From: Deltaproteobacteria bacterium
Lineage (GTDB): Bacteria; Desulfobacterota; Binatia; DP-6
Assembly (NCBI GenBank): GCA_005888095.1
Contig: VBKF01000137.1
Span: 1 to 64,000 of the forward strand
DNA: 64,000 nt
Direction of reading: 5' to 3'
This document shows positions 7,812 through 16,130 of this stretch, one piece after another. Under the pieces are notes generated by a model. It did not search any database and was not told the DNA's origin. It was given only the letters and a program-made list of their open reading frames with translations. Position 1 is the stretch's first letter. Each line of letters starts with the position of its first letter. Position numbers and translations under genes: made by a program.

Positions 7812-8942
7812 ATGCGCCGCCTCGCCACCGCGCTTTTTCTCCTCGGCCTCCTGTTCCTCGGCCTGCGCTGCGGCCTCGGCGGCGGCCGGCGGCTCGAGGA
7901 CCGCACGACGGCGCCCGAGCTGCCGGCCTCGGCGCTCGAGGTGGTCGCCGACCTCGACTACCCGCCCGGCAACGTCGCCGTCTCGCGAGGCGGGCGGATC
8001 TTCCTGACGCTCCATCCCGACGGCGACCCGCCGCTCGAGCTCGCCGAGCTGGTGAACGGCCGGCCGGTGCCGTTCCCGAGCGCCGAGTTCCAGCGGGCGG
8101 AGAAGGGCACGCCGCACTTCCAGTCGTTGCTCTCGGTGCGCATCGACCCCCAGGGGCGCCTCTGGACGCTCGACTTCGCGCGCTACGCGCGCGGCCAGCC
8201 CCGCATCCTGGCCTTCGATCCCGAGTCGCGCCACCTCGTGCACCAGTACGACTTCCCGTCCGAGGTGGCGGGGTTCCTCTCGATGCTGAACGACTTCCAG
8301 GTCGACCCGCGCGACGGGAAGATCTACATCGCCGACGCGAGCCCGATCCGCCAGAAGCCCGCGCTGGTCGTGTACGACCCGGCCACGCGCTCGAGCCGCC
8401 GGGTGCTCGAAGGGGACGTGTCGGTCAGGCCGCAGGACCTCGTCACCCGGGCGCCGGGCCGCGACATGGTGCTCTTCGGGTTCTACACCCTGCGCATCGG
8501 GGTCGATTCGATCACGCTCGACGACCGGGGCGAGTGGCTCTACTACGGGCCGTTCAGCGGCGACCGGCTCTATCGCGTCGCGACGCGCGATCTGAACGAC
8601 GCGTCGCTCTCGCCGGGCGCGCTGGCGGCGAAGGTCGAGGACTTCGCCGCGAAGACGATCAGCGACGGGCTGTCGATCGACCAGGCGGACGGCGTCTTCC
8701 TGAGCGACCCCGAGCACTCGGCGATCCTCCGCCTCGGGCCCGACCGCCGCCTCGTGACGCTCCTGAAGGACCCCCGCCTGCGCTGGCCCGACGGCTTCAG
8801 CTGGGGCCCGGACGGCTGGCTGTACGTCACCTGCAGCTCGCTCCAGCACGTGATCTTCAAGAGCGCGCGGCACATCCGCGAGCACGCGCCGTATCAGGTG
8901 TTCCGGTTCCGCCCGGGGACGGCGGGCGTGCCGGGGCACTGA
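7812..8942 (+). CDS. major royal jelly/yellow-family secreted protein
   Basis: A 376-aa protein. The N-terminus MRRLATALFLLGLLFLGLRC is a signal peptide, with a possible lipoprotein cysteine at residue 20. The body is a six-bladed propeller of the MRJP family: LNDFQVDPRDGKIYIADAS, GVDSITLDDRGEWLYYGPFS with GDRLYRV, and SDGLSIDQADGVFLSD. Insect relatives include dopachrome-conversion enzymes, but bacterial members are uncharacterised and I infer no substrate. The gene is divergent from the nucleotidyltransferase gene and sits 44 bp upstream of a hypothetical gene on the same strand. Confidence 0.85.
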   Translation: MRRLATALFLLGLLFLGLRCGLGGGRRLEDRTTAPELPASALEVVADLDYPPGNVAVSRGGRIFLTLHPDGDPPLELAELVNGRPVPFPSAEFQRAEKGTPHFQSLLSVRIDPQGRLWTLDFARYARGQPRILAFDPESRHLVHQYDFPSEVAGFLSMLNDFQVDPRDGKIYIADASPIRQKPALVVYDPATRSSRRVLEGDVSVRPQDLVTRAPGRDMVLFGFYTLRIGVDSITLDDRGEWLYYGPFSGDRLYRVATRDLNDASLSPGALAAKVEDFAAKTISDGLSIDQADGVFLSDPEHSAILRLGPDRRLVTLLKDPRLRWPDGFSWGPDGWLYVTCSSLQHVIFKSARHIREHAPYQVFRFRPGTAGVPGH

Positions 8943-8986
8943 GCCCTGTTGCACGGCGCCGCCGCACGAAAGTATGTTCGGCCGCT

Positions 8987-9610
8987 ATGAGCACCGTGAG
9001 CATGAGCACCGTCTCCGTGCGCCCGTCCGTCGGCGCCCGCTTCCGCGACCTGGTGCGCGCCGAGCCGCCCGATCGCCGCGCGATCAGCGCCTTCCTCGAC
9101 GGCCTCGCGCACGCCGAGCGGGTCGAGGCGATCCGCGCGCTCGGCGGAGCGAGGCTGCAGGCACGGCTTTACAGAGCCGTGGCCGATGCTCCGCGTGTGA
9201 CGCTGACGGACCTGGTGCCGCCCGACGCGCCACCGCTCCGCGAGGTCATCTTCGAGGGGAAGAACTCGCTCCCCGCCTTCACGCTCTTCCAGAAGCGCTT
9301 CTGCCGGCCGTCGACGGGGCGCGGCGAGCTCTGGGGCTACAACCACCAGGCGCTCGCCTGGCTCACCGGGCCCGGGTACTTCGTCGTCCACGACGACCGC
9401 GACGGCGCGGCGATCGACTACCGCGAGGTGCCGCCCGGCCGCCCACCGACCTGGCCCGAGGTCCGGCCGAACCACCGCGGCTTCTCCCGCTTCGTCTACC
9501 ACGACATGGTCGACTACCTCCGGCGCGTCTCGGCCGACGTCTTCATCGGCCGCGCCCACCGCGGCGGCAAGCCGCGCGCCAACTACTTCCTCCTCTGCCG
9601 GGAGTCGTGA
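8987..9610 (+). CDS. hypothetical protein
   Basis: A 207-aa protein of unknown function. After a short variable N-terminus it has RAISAFLDGLAHAERVEAIR (helical), then a beta-rich part with EVIFEGKNSLPAFTLFQKRF, ELWGYNHQALAWLTGPGYFV with VHDD, and FSRFVYHDMVDYLRRVSADV. The combination of FEGKNSL.AFT.FQKRF and GYNHQ..A..TGPGYFV looks like a conserved single-domain family in environmental bacteria, possibly ligand-binding. No catalytic motif is known to me. Two in-frame ATGs, at 8987 and 9002, compete as start. It precedes the M20 hydrolase by 3 bp, so the two are probably co-transcribed. Confidence 0.75.
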   Translation: MSTVSMSTVSVRPSVGARFRDLVRAEPPDRRAISAFLDGLAHAERVEAIRALGGARLQARLYRAVADAPRVTLTDLVPPDAPPLREVIFEGKNSLPAFTLFQKRFCRPSTGRGELWGYNHQALAWLTGPGYFVVHDDRDGAAIDYREVPPGRPPTWPEVRPNHRGFSRFVYHDMVDYLRRVSADVFIGRAHRGGKPRANYFLLCRES

Positions 9611-9613
9611 TCG

Positions 9614-10780
9614 ATGGACGCGAAGGCGGGCGCGCGGGAACGCCTCGAGGCCGCGCGCGACGAGCTGGTCGCGCTGAGCCATCGCATCCACGCGCATCCC
9701 GAGCTGGGCTTCGAGGAGGAACGGGCGTCGGGCTGGCTCGCCGAGATGCTCGACGCGGCGGGCTTCAAGGTGTCGCGCGGCATCTGCGAGCTGCCGACGG
9801 CGTTCGTCGCCGAGGCCGGATCGGGGCCGCTCTGCGTCGCGCTCTGCGCCGAGTACGACTGCCTGCCCGGGATCGGCCACGCGTGCGGTCACAACGTCAT
9901 CGCGGCCATGGCGGCCGGCGCGGGGATCGCGGCGGCGCGCGTGGCCGACGACGTCGGCCTCACGGTCCGCGTCATCGGTACGCCGGCCGAGGAGGGTGGA
10001 GGCGGCAAGATCCTCCTCCTCGAGCGCGGCGCCTTCATGGGCGTGCACGCGGCGATGATGGTGCATCCGGCGCCGGTCGATGCGGTGGAGCCACCGGTCC
10101 TCGCCCTCACCCAGTTCTGCGTGCGCTACACGGGCAAGGAGGCGCACGCCTCTGCCTTTCCCGAGTTCGGGATCAACGCGGCCGACGCCCTCACCGTGGC
10201 GCAGACGGCGATCGGGCTCCTGCGCCAGCACATCCGCCAGACCGACCGCATCCACGGCATCGTCACGCGGGGCGGCGACATGCCGAACGTCGTGCCGGCG
10301 CATACCGAGGCGCACTACATCGTGCGGGCGCGGACGCTCGCCGACCTGGGCGAGGTCCGCGCCAAGGTCCTTCGCTGCTTCGAGGCCGGCGCGCTCGCGA
10401 CCGGTGCGAGGCTCGCGGTCGCCGACGACCACGAGCCCTATGCGGAGATGGAGCACGACCGGGAGATCGCCGCCCTCTACCGCCGGAACGCCGAGGCGCT
10501 CGGGCGCACCTTTCCCGATCTCGGCCTGTTCCTCGAGCGGGCCGCCGGGTCGACCGACATGGGCAACATCTCACTCGCCATCCCGAGCATCCACCCCTAC
10601 ATCGGCATCGACTCCCTCCCGGCGGTGAACCATCAGCCGGAGTTCGCGGCGCACTGCGCGACGGCCGCCGCCGACCGGGCGCTCGCCGACGGCGCCCTCG
10701 CCATGGCGTGGACCGCGGTCGACCTGGCGACGGACGGAGCGGTGCGCGGGAAGCTCGTCAGGCGGCTCGCCGCGCGCTAG
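9614..10780 (+). CDS. M20 family amidohydrolase/peptidase
   Basis: A 388-aa zinc hydrolase of the M20D type (aminobenzoyl-glutamate hydrolase AbgB, hippurate/IAA-amino-acid hydrolase relatives). The N-terminus has HRIHAHPELGFEE, the standard M20D opening. Metal-binding segments are AEYDCLPGIGHACGHN and GTPAEEGGGGK, and the dimerisation domain starts near FCVRYTGKEAHAS. The final ligand region is AGSTDMGNIS, with a further histidine near VNHQPEF. It hydrolyses an amide bond of an N-acylated amino acid or peptide, probably in the cytoplasm since no signal is visible. It starts 3 bp after the upstream hypothetical gene. Confidence 0.9.
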   Translation: MDAKAGARERLEAARDELVALSHRIHAHPELGFEEERASGWLAEMLDAAGFKVSRGICELPTAFVAEAGSGPLCVALCAEYDCLPGIGHACGHNVIAAMAAGAGIAAARVADDVGLTVRVIGTPAEEGGGGKILLLERGAFMGVHAAMMVHPAPVDAVEPPVLALTQFCVRYTGKEAHASAFPEFGINAADALTVAQTAIGLLRQHIRQTDRIHGIVTRGGDMPNVVPAHTEAHYIVRARTLADLGEVRAKVLRCFEAGALATGARLAVADDHEPYAEMEHDREIAALYRRNAEALGRTFPDLGLFLERAAGSTDMGNISLAIPSIHPYIGIDSLPAVNHQPEFAAHCATAAADRALADGALAMAWTAVDLATDGAVRGKLVRRLAAR

Positions 10781-10791
10781 AGACGGCGAGG

Positions 10792-10956
10792 ATGCCCGAG
10801 CCGCCGCCCGAGAAGGAGTGCTGTCAACGCACCCGCGAGCGCTGGCTGGCGCGCATCGAGAAGTACTTCACGTCCTTCCCCGTGATCAAGGACGTGCCGT
10901 GCGACGAGTGCCGCGAGATCATCGAGATCCGCGTCTACGAGCACCCGGCGGCGTGA
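10792..10956 (+). CDS. 54-aa cysteine-containing small protein
   Basis: A short gene 11 bp after the M20 hydrolase stop, starting at the ATG at 10792. The product has four cysteines (ECCQRTRERW near the start, DVPCDECREIIEIRVYEH near the end), which could form a CC...CxxC metal site. The end reads like a beta strand of a zinc ribbon. Length, charged composition and clean codon use argue for a real gene. I know no function. It could be a small zinc-binding partner of the hydrolase operon or an independent conserved hypothetical. Confidence 0.6.
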   Translation: MPEPPPEKECCQRTRERWLARIEKYFTSFPVIKDVPCDECREIIEIRVYEHPAA

Positions 10957-10970
10957 CGGCGGACTAGCAC

Positions 10971-12185
10971 CTATGCCTCGGCTGCCTGCGGCACGACCCC
11001 GACCAGCCCCGGCGCCCGCACGAGCGCCGCCGCGCCCGCCGCCGCGACCACGAGGCCTCCCGAGGCGAGCGCCGCGGGCACGCCGATCCAGTCGCCGAGG
11101 GCGCCGAGCACGAGGCTCCCGATCGTGATGAAGCCGAAGAGGATGACCGTCATCATGCTCATCACCCGGCCCCGCATGCGGTCGTCGACGGCCATCTGGA
11201 TCGCCGTGTTGAGCGACGCGACGCACGTCACCTGGAGCACGCCCATGACGAAGAAGAGGAGCCCCACGCCTTGGACCGTCCGCACGACGGTCAGCGCCGC
11301 GAGGACGCCGCCGAAGCCGACGGCGCTCGCCGCGGCAACGAGGCCCTTGCGGGGCAGGTCGCCGAAGGCCGAGAGCGCGAGCCCGCCGAGCACGGCGCCG
11401 GCGCCGACGGCCGCCATCAGGTAGCCGAGGCCCGTGGCGTCGAGGCCGAGCGCGTCGCGCGCGAGCGCGGGCATGAGCACGATGTAGGGAAAGCCGAAGA
11501 CGCTGACCGCCGCCGCCAGCGCGAGCGCCGGCCAGATGACCGGATGGCTGCGCGCGTAGCCGAGACCTTCGCGCAGCGCATGCGCCATGGGTGGACGTGT
11601 GGCCACGGGGCGATGGGGGAGGCGGATCTGCGCCAGCGCCACGGCGAGGACGACGAAGCCGCAGGCGTTGAGCGCGAAGCAGCCGGCCGGCCCGACTGCA
11701 CCATAGACTATCCCCGCGACGGCGGGTCCCACGACGCGCGCCAGGTTGAACTGGACCGAGTTGAGCGAGATCGCGTTCAGGAGGTCTGCCGGCTCGACCA
11801 GGCTCGGGATCACGGCCTGCATGACGGGGGCGTAGAGCGCGCTCGCCGTCCCGGCGACCATGGCGATCGCGACCACGTGCCAGACGGCGATGCGTCCGCT
11901 CGCGGTGAGGAGCGCCAGCGCGAGCGCCGCCGATGCGAGCACCACCTGTGCCCCGAGCATGATCGTGCGGCGGCTCGCCCGGTCGGCGACGGCGCCGCCC
12001 AAGAGGCCGAGCGCCAGCATCGGCAGGTTGCCGCAGAAGCTGATCGTGCCGAGCAGCGAGGCGCGGCGGGTGAGGTCGTAGACCAGCCAGCCGAGCGCGA
12101 CCGTCTGCATCCAGAAGCCGACGTTCGAGACGAACGAGCCAGACCAGAAGAGCCGGTAGCTGCGAGAGCGGAGTGCGCGGAGCAC
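10971..12185 (-). CDS. MFS transporter (EntS/MFS_3-type)
   Basis: A 404-aa integral membrane protein with about 12 hydrophobic segments. The N-terminus RSRSYRLFWSGSFVSNVGFW and MQTVALGWLVYDLT match the MFS_3/DUF894 group that includes the enterobactin exporter EntS and many drug-efflux proteins. The loop GGAVADRASRRTIMLGAQ is the family signature A motif. A second-half copy of the loop region lies at DLPRKGLVAAASAVG. It probably exports a small molecule by proton antiport; the substrate is unknown. It is convergent with the small cysteine gene, with 14 bp between. Confidence 0.88.
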   Translation of the reverse strand: MLRALRSRSYRLFWSGSFVSNVGFWMQTVALGWLVYDLTRRASLLGTISFCGNLPMLALGLLGGAVADRASRRTIMLGAQVVLASAALALALLTASGRIAVWHVVAIAMVAGTASALYAPVMQAVIPSLVEPADLLNAISLNSVQFNLARVVGPAVAGIVYGAVGPAGCFALNACGFVVLAVALAQIRLPHRPVATRPPMAHALREGLGYARSHPVIWPALALAAAVSVFGFPYIVLMPALARDALGLDATGLGYLMAAVGAGAVLGGLALSAFGDLPRKGLVAAASAVGFGGVLAALTVVRTVQGVGLLFFVMGVLQVTCVASLNTAIQMAVDDRMRGRVMSMMTVILFGFITIGSLVLGALGDWIGVPAALASGGLVVAAAGAAALVRAPGLVGVVPQAAEA

Positions 12186-12254
12186 CGCTCGTGCGTAGCC
12201 GGAGGCCGCCCCAGAATCAAATCAGCCGGCTCGTCGATCGTGGGGGGCTGGCGC

Positions 12255-15200
12255 TCAGCGCGCGAACGAGTGCGTCTCCTGCTGGAGCCGCTTGAGCTCG
12301 GCCTTGAGGGTCTTCGTGCCGCGCTGCAGGAGGCGGCCGCGCCGGCGCAGGTCGGCGTAGAAGATCCGGGCGAGCGGCGAGCGGTCGCCGCCGGGTACCG
12401 TCCGGATAAGGAGCCGGAGGTCGCGGTCCATCCGCCGCAGGAGGCCGGAGGCTATCCGCGCCCGTTCCTGCGCGGGGGTTTCCGTGGGGCTCGCCGGATG
12501 CGCTCCTTCGCCGGACGTCTCGCCCGGCTTCCCCGCCAGCACGCGTGCCGTCGCGTCGAAGTCCGCTTCGACGGCACTGAGCCGTGCGAGGAGCAGGTCC
12601 CTCGTCTTCTGCGCCATGCCCGCCCCATCGGGGTACTGGGCGACGTCCGCCGAGAGGCCACGGACGAGGCCTTGCAGCGCGAGGGCCCAGCGGAAGGCCT
12701 CGCCGACGGGGGCGCAGGTGGTCTCGCTCGGGACCGGCTCGTGCGCGCAACGGCCGCCGAAGCACAGGTCGTCGCTGCACGGGTCGCCGTCCTCGGCGCA
12801 CTCCTCGCCGTCGACGCGGCCGGGACCGGCGCTGCAGCCGGCGGCGTCGTGGCCCGCCCGCGCCGGCGCGCAGATCGCCGCCGTGCAGTCGTCGGCCGGG
12901 ACGCAGCGGCTGTCGATGGGGACATGCAGGCAGCGGCCCCCGGTGCAGAGGTCGTCCGTGCACGAGAAGCCGTCGTCGGTGCAGGACTCTCCTTCGTTGA
13001 CCGGCGCCTCGACGCAGCCCCTGCGGTCCGCGCTCGGGTCACCGGGCCGGCACGTGCCGAACGCGCAGGTTCCGGTGTCGCAGCGCGCGTCGACGGGCAC
13101 GTGCTGGCAGGCGCCCTGCGCGCACGCGTCGTCGGTGCAGGAGAGCCCGTCGTCGCAGCCGATCGCCGTGCCCGCGCAGCGCCCGGCCACGCAGCGGTCG
13201 CCGGCGGTGCACGCGTCGCCGTCGTTGCAGGTGCGGCCGTCTGCGCTCGACGGGTTCGAGCAAGTGCCCGTCGCCGGGTCGCAGGTGCCCGCGTCGTGGC
13301 ACTGATCGGACGGCGTGCAGGCGACCGCCGTCCCGTTGCAGGCGCCGGCCTGGCATCGGTCGCTGGTCGTGCACGGGTTGGCATCATCGCAGGTGATGCC
13401 GTCCGGCCTGGCTGGATTCGAGCACGCGCCCGTGGCGGAGTCGCAGGTGCCGGGGGCGTGGCACTGATCGAGGGCCTTGCAGACGACGGGATCCGTGCCC
13501 GTGCACCTCCCCGCCTGGCAGGTGTCGGTCCGCGTGCAGGCGCTGTGATCGTCGCATGCCGTGCCGTCGGGTCTGGCCGGGCTGGAGCAGGTGCCGGTCG
13601 TGGGGGTGCAGGTGCCTGCGTCGTGGCACTGGTCCGGCGCGCTGCAGACGACCGGGGTCGCGCCGGTGCACGCGCCGGCCTGGCAGGTGTCGCTGCGGGT
13701 GCAGGCATTGCCGTCGTCGCAGCTCGTGCCATCGGACTTGGCGGGGTTGGAGCACGCGCCGGTTGTCGGGTTGCAGGTCCCCGCGTCGTGGCACTGGTCC
13801 GGCGCGGTGCAGACGACGGGGCTCGCGCCGGTGCACGCGCCGGCCTGGCAGGTGTCGCTGCGGGTGCACGCGCTGCCGTCGTCGCACGTGGTGCCGTTGG
13901 GCTTCGCGGGGTTGGAGCAGGCGCCGCTGGCCGGGTTGCAGGTGCCCGCGTCGTGGCACTGGTCCGGCGCGGTGCAGAGGACGGGGTTCGCGCCGCTGCA
14001 CGCGCCGGCCTGGCAGCGGTCGCTGGTCGTGCACGGGTTGGCATCATCGCAGGTGATGCCGTCCGGCCTGGTCGGATTCGAGCACGCGCCCGTGGCGGAA
14101 TCGCAGGTGCCGGGGGCGTGGCACTGATCGAGGGCCTTGCAGACGACGGGATCCGTGCCCGTGCACCTCCCCGCCTGGCAGGTGTCGGTCCGCGTGCAGG
14201 CGCTGTGATCGTCGCATGCCGTGCCGTCGGGTCTGGCCGGGCTGGAGCAGGTGCCGGTCGTGGGGGTGCAGGTGCCTGCGTCGTGGCACTGGTCCGGCGC
14301 GCTGCAGACGACCGGGGTCGCGCCGGTGCACGCGCCGGCCTGGCAGGTGTCGCTGCGGGTGCACGCGTTGGCGTCGTCGCAGGCCGTGCCGTTGGGCTTC
14401 GCCGGATTGGAGCAGATACCGGTTGCCGGGTTGCACGTCCCGGCGTCGTGGCACTGATCCTGGGCGGTGCAGCCGACGGGCGCGCCGGCGCTGCAGGTGC
14501 CGCCCGCGCAGGTGTCACCGGTCGTGCACGCGTTGCCGTCGTCACAGGTCGTGCCGTCGGGCTTGGCGGGATTGGAGCAGACGCCGGTCGCAGGGTTGCA
14601 CTTGCCGGCGTCGTGGCACTGGTCCGGCGGCGCGCACAGGACCGGCGTGCCGGGGGCGCACGTGCCGCTCTCGCAGGCATCACCGGTCGTGCACGCATCG
14701 CCGTCGTCACATGAGGTGCCCTTCGCCTTGGCGGGATTCGAGCACGTGCCGGTCGCCGGGTTGCAGGTGCCCGCGTCGTGGCACTGGTCCTCGGCGGTGC
14801 AGACGACGGGGCTCGCGCCGGTGCACGCGCCGGCCTGGCAGGTGTCGCTGCGGGTGCAGGCGTCAACGTCGTCGCAGGTCGTGCCGTCGGGCTTGGCGGG
14901 GTTGGAGCAGGCGCCGGTCGCGGGGTTGCACTTACCGGCGTCGTGGCACTGGTCCGGCGGCGCGCACACGACCGGCGTGCCGGGGGCGCACGTGCCGCCC
15001 TCGCAGGCATCACTGATCGTGCACGCATCGCCATCGTCACACGCGCTGCCGTTCGGCCTGGGGGGATTCGAGCACTTGCCGGTCGCCGGGTCGCAGGTGC
15101 CCGCGTCGTGGCACTGGTCCTGCGCGGTGCAGACGACGGGGTTCGCCCCGGTGCAGGTCCCGGCCTGGCAGGTGTCGCTGCGGGTGCACGCGTTGTCGTC

Positions 15201-16001
15201 GTCGCAGCCGGCCGTGTTCGGCGCGTGGACGCAGCCGGTCACGGCGGTGCAGGAATCGTCCGTGCACGGGTTGCCGTCGTCGCAGTTCGGCGGTGGACCA
15301 CCGACGCATCTCCCGCCCGCGCACGTGTCGCCCGTGGTGCAAGCGTTCCCGTCGTCACATCGGGCCGCGTTCGGGCTGTTCACACAGCCCGTCGTCGGGT
15401 TACAGACGTCGTCGGTGCAGGCGTTCCCGTCGTCGCAACTGGGCGCTAGTCCGCCGACGCACCGCCCACCCGTGCAGGTGTCCGCCGTCGTGCACGCGTT
15501 CCCGTCGTCGCAGGGAGCCGTGTTCGGCCTGTTGACGCAGTCGCTCGCCGGGTCGCAGGAGTCGTCGGTGCACGGGTTGCCGTCATCGCAGCTGCGCGCG
15601 GCACCCGTGCAGACCCCATCCGAACACATGTCCCCCGTCGTACAGGCATTCCCGTCGTCGCAGGGAGCGGTGTTCGGCGTGCTCACGCAGCCGGTCGCCG
15701 GGTCGCAGGAGTCGTCGGTACACGGGTTGCCGTCATCGCAGCTGAGCGGCGCACCCGCGCAGACCCCATCCGAGCACATGTCCCCCGTCGTACAGGCATT
15801 CCCGTCGTCGCACATGGTGCCGGAGGGCAAGGCAGTCCCGGCGACGCAGGTGCCCGATGACAGGTCACAGCTCTCGACACCGGTGCAGGCGTCGCCGTCG
15901 TCGCACTCGGCGTCGTTGCTGCAGCCGTAGCTGGCGGCTCCGGCGCCCGCGACGAGCGCCCATGTGACGGCGAGCGTGAGCGCGAGGCGCGGCAAACCCA
16001 C
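12255..16001 (-). CDS. giant secreted cysteine-rich repeat protein
   Basis: A 1248-aa exported protein. A signal peptide (LPRLALTLAVTWALVAGAGA) is followed by about six shorter units (CDDGNACTTGDMCSDGVC, then CDDGNPCTDDSCDPATGCV). Twelve near-identical 55-aa units come next (CDD.NACTRSDTCQAG.C, then PVVC...DQCHDAGTCNPAT, CSNPA). Several divergent units of the type CTDD.C.GGRC.HVP follow. The last 150 residues are cysteine-free and helical and rich in Arg (LLRRMDRDLRLLIRTVPGGD). Such units are common in secreted proteins of myxobacteria-like bacteria, and the role may be adhesive or a calcium-binding scaffold. The called GTG at 16001 abuts the GGGAGG ribosome site, so the TTG at 15995 is better spaced. 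Confidence 0.85.
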   Translation of the reverse strand: MGLPRLALTLAVTWALVAGAGAASYGCSNDAECDDGDACTGVESCDLSSGTCVAGTALPSGTMCDDGNACTTGDMCSDGVCAGAPLSCDDGNPCTDDSCDPATGCVSTPNTAPCDDGNACTTGDMCSDGVCTGAARSCDDGNPCTDDSCDPASDCVNRPNTAPCDDGNACTTADTCTGGRCVGGLAPSCDDGNACTDDVCNPTTGCVNSPNAARCDDGNACTTGDTCAGGRCVGGPPPNCDDGNPCTDDSCTAVTGCVHAPNTAGCDDDNACTRSDTCQAGTCTGANPVVCTAQDQCHDAGTCDPATGKCSNPPRPNGSACDDGDACTISDACEGGTCAPGTPVVCAPPDQCHDAGKCNPATGACSNPAKPDGTTCDDVDACTRSDTCQAGACTGASPVVCTAEDQCHDAGTCNPATGTCSNPAKAKGTSCDDGDACTTGDACESGTCAPGTPVLCAPPDQCHDAGKCNPATGVCSNPAKPDGTTCDDGNACTTGDTCAGGTCSAGAPVGCTAQDQCHDAGTCNPATGICSNPAKPNGTACDDANACTRSDTCQAGACTGATPVVCSAPDQCHDAGTCTPTTGTCSSPARPDGTACDDHSACTRTDTCQAGRCTGTDPVVCKALDQCHAPGTCDSATGACSNPTRPDGITCDDANPCTTSDRCQAGACSGANPVLCTAPDQCHDAGTCNPASGACSNPAKPNGTTCDDGSACTRSDTCQAGACTGASPVVCTAPDQCHDAGTCNPTTGACSNPAKSDGTSCDDGNACTRSDTCQAGACTGATPVVCSAPDQCHDAGTCTPTTGTCSSPARPDGTACDDHSACTRTDTCQAGRCTGTDPVVCKALDQCHAPGTCDSATGACSNPARPDGITCDDANPCTTSDRCQAGACNGTAVACTPSDQCHDAGTCDPATGTCSNPSSADGRTCNDGDACTAGDRCVAGRCAGTAIGCDDGLSCTDDACAQGACQHVPVDARCDTGTCAFGTCRPGDPSADRRGCVEAPVNEGESCTDDGFSCTDDLCTGGRCLHVPIDSRCVPADDCTAAICAPARAGHDAAGCSAGPGRVDGEECAEDGDPCSDDLCFGGRCAHEPVPSETTCAPVGEAFRWALALQGLVRGLSADVAQYPDGAGMAQKTRDLLLARLSAVEADFDATARVLAGKPGETSGEGAHPASPTETPAQERARIASGLLRRMDRDLRLLIRTVPGGDRSPLARIFYADLRRRGRLLQRGTKTLKAELKRLQQETHSFAR
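13342..14363 (-). repeat. two near-identical 362-bp copies, 660 bp apart, inside the cysteine-rich gene
   Basis: Positions 13342-13703 and 14002-14363 match with about four mismatches (near 13356, 13412, 13413 and 13440). The offset is exactly 660 bp, which is four 165-bp (55-codon) repeat units. Other units in the gene share the protein pattern but differ much more at DNA level. This points to a recent four-unit tandem duplication by unequal crossing-over or slippage, with frame preserved. Confidence 0.9.
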
Positions 16002-16130
16002 CCTCCCTGTATAGCGGGTGCGAGTTCGACAACCAAGCTAAATTCCCTGCTATGCGAGGGCGCACAGCGGACGCGCAGGCGTTGCAAGCCAGGGGCCACC
16101 ACGCTACCCTGACGCTTCCGCGAGCGTCTC

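Noticed and set aside
11271..14714. An 1147-codon plus-strand open frame opposite the MFS and cysteine-rich genes
   Set aside because: The predicted protein is Gly/Ala/Arg/Val repeats mirroring the cysteine repeats on the other strand. No start context or domain supports it.
12255..16001. Regular 165-bp periodicity considered as a CRISPR array
   Set aside because: The repeats are in-frame protein units with conserved cysteines and no unique spacers.
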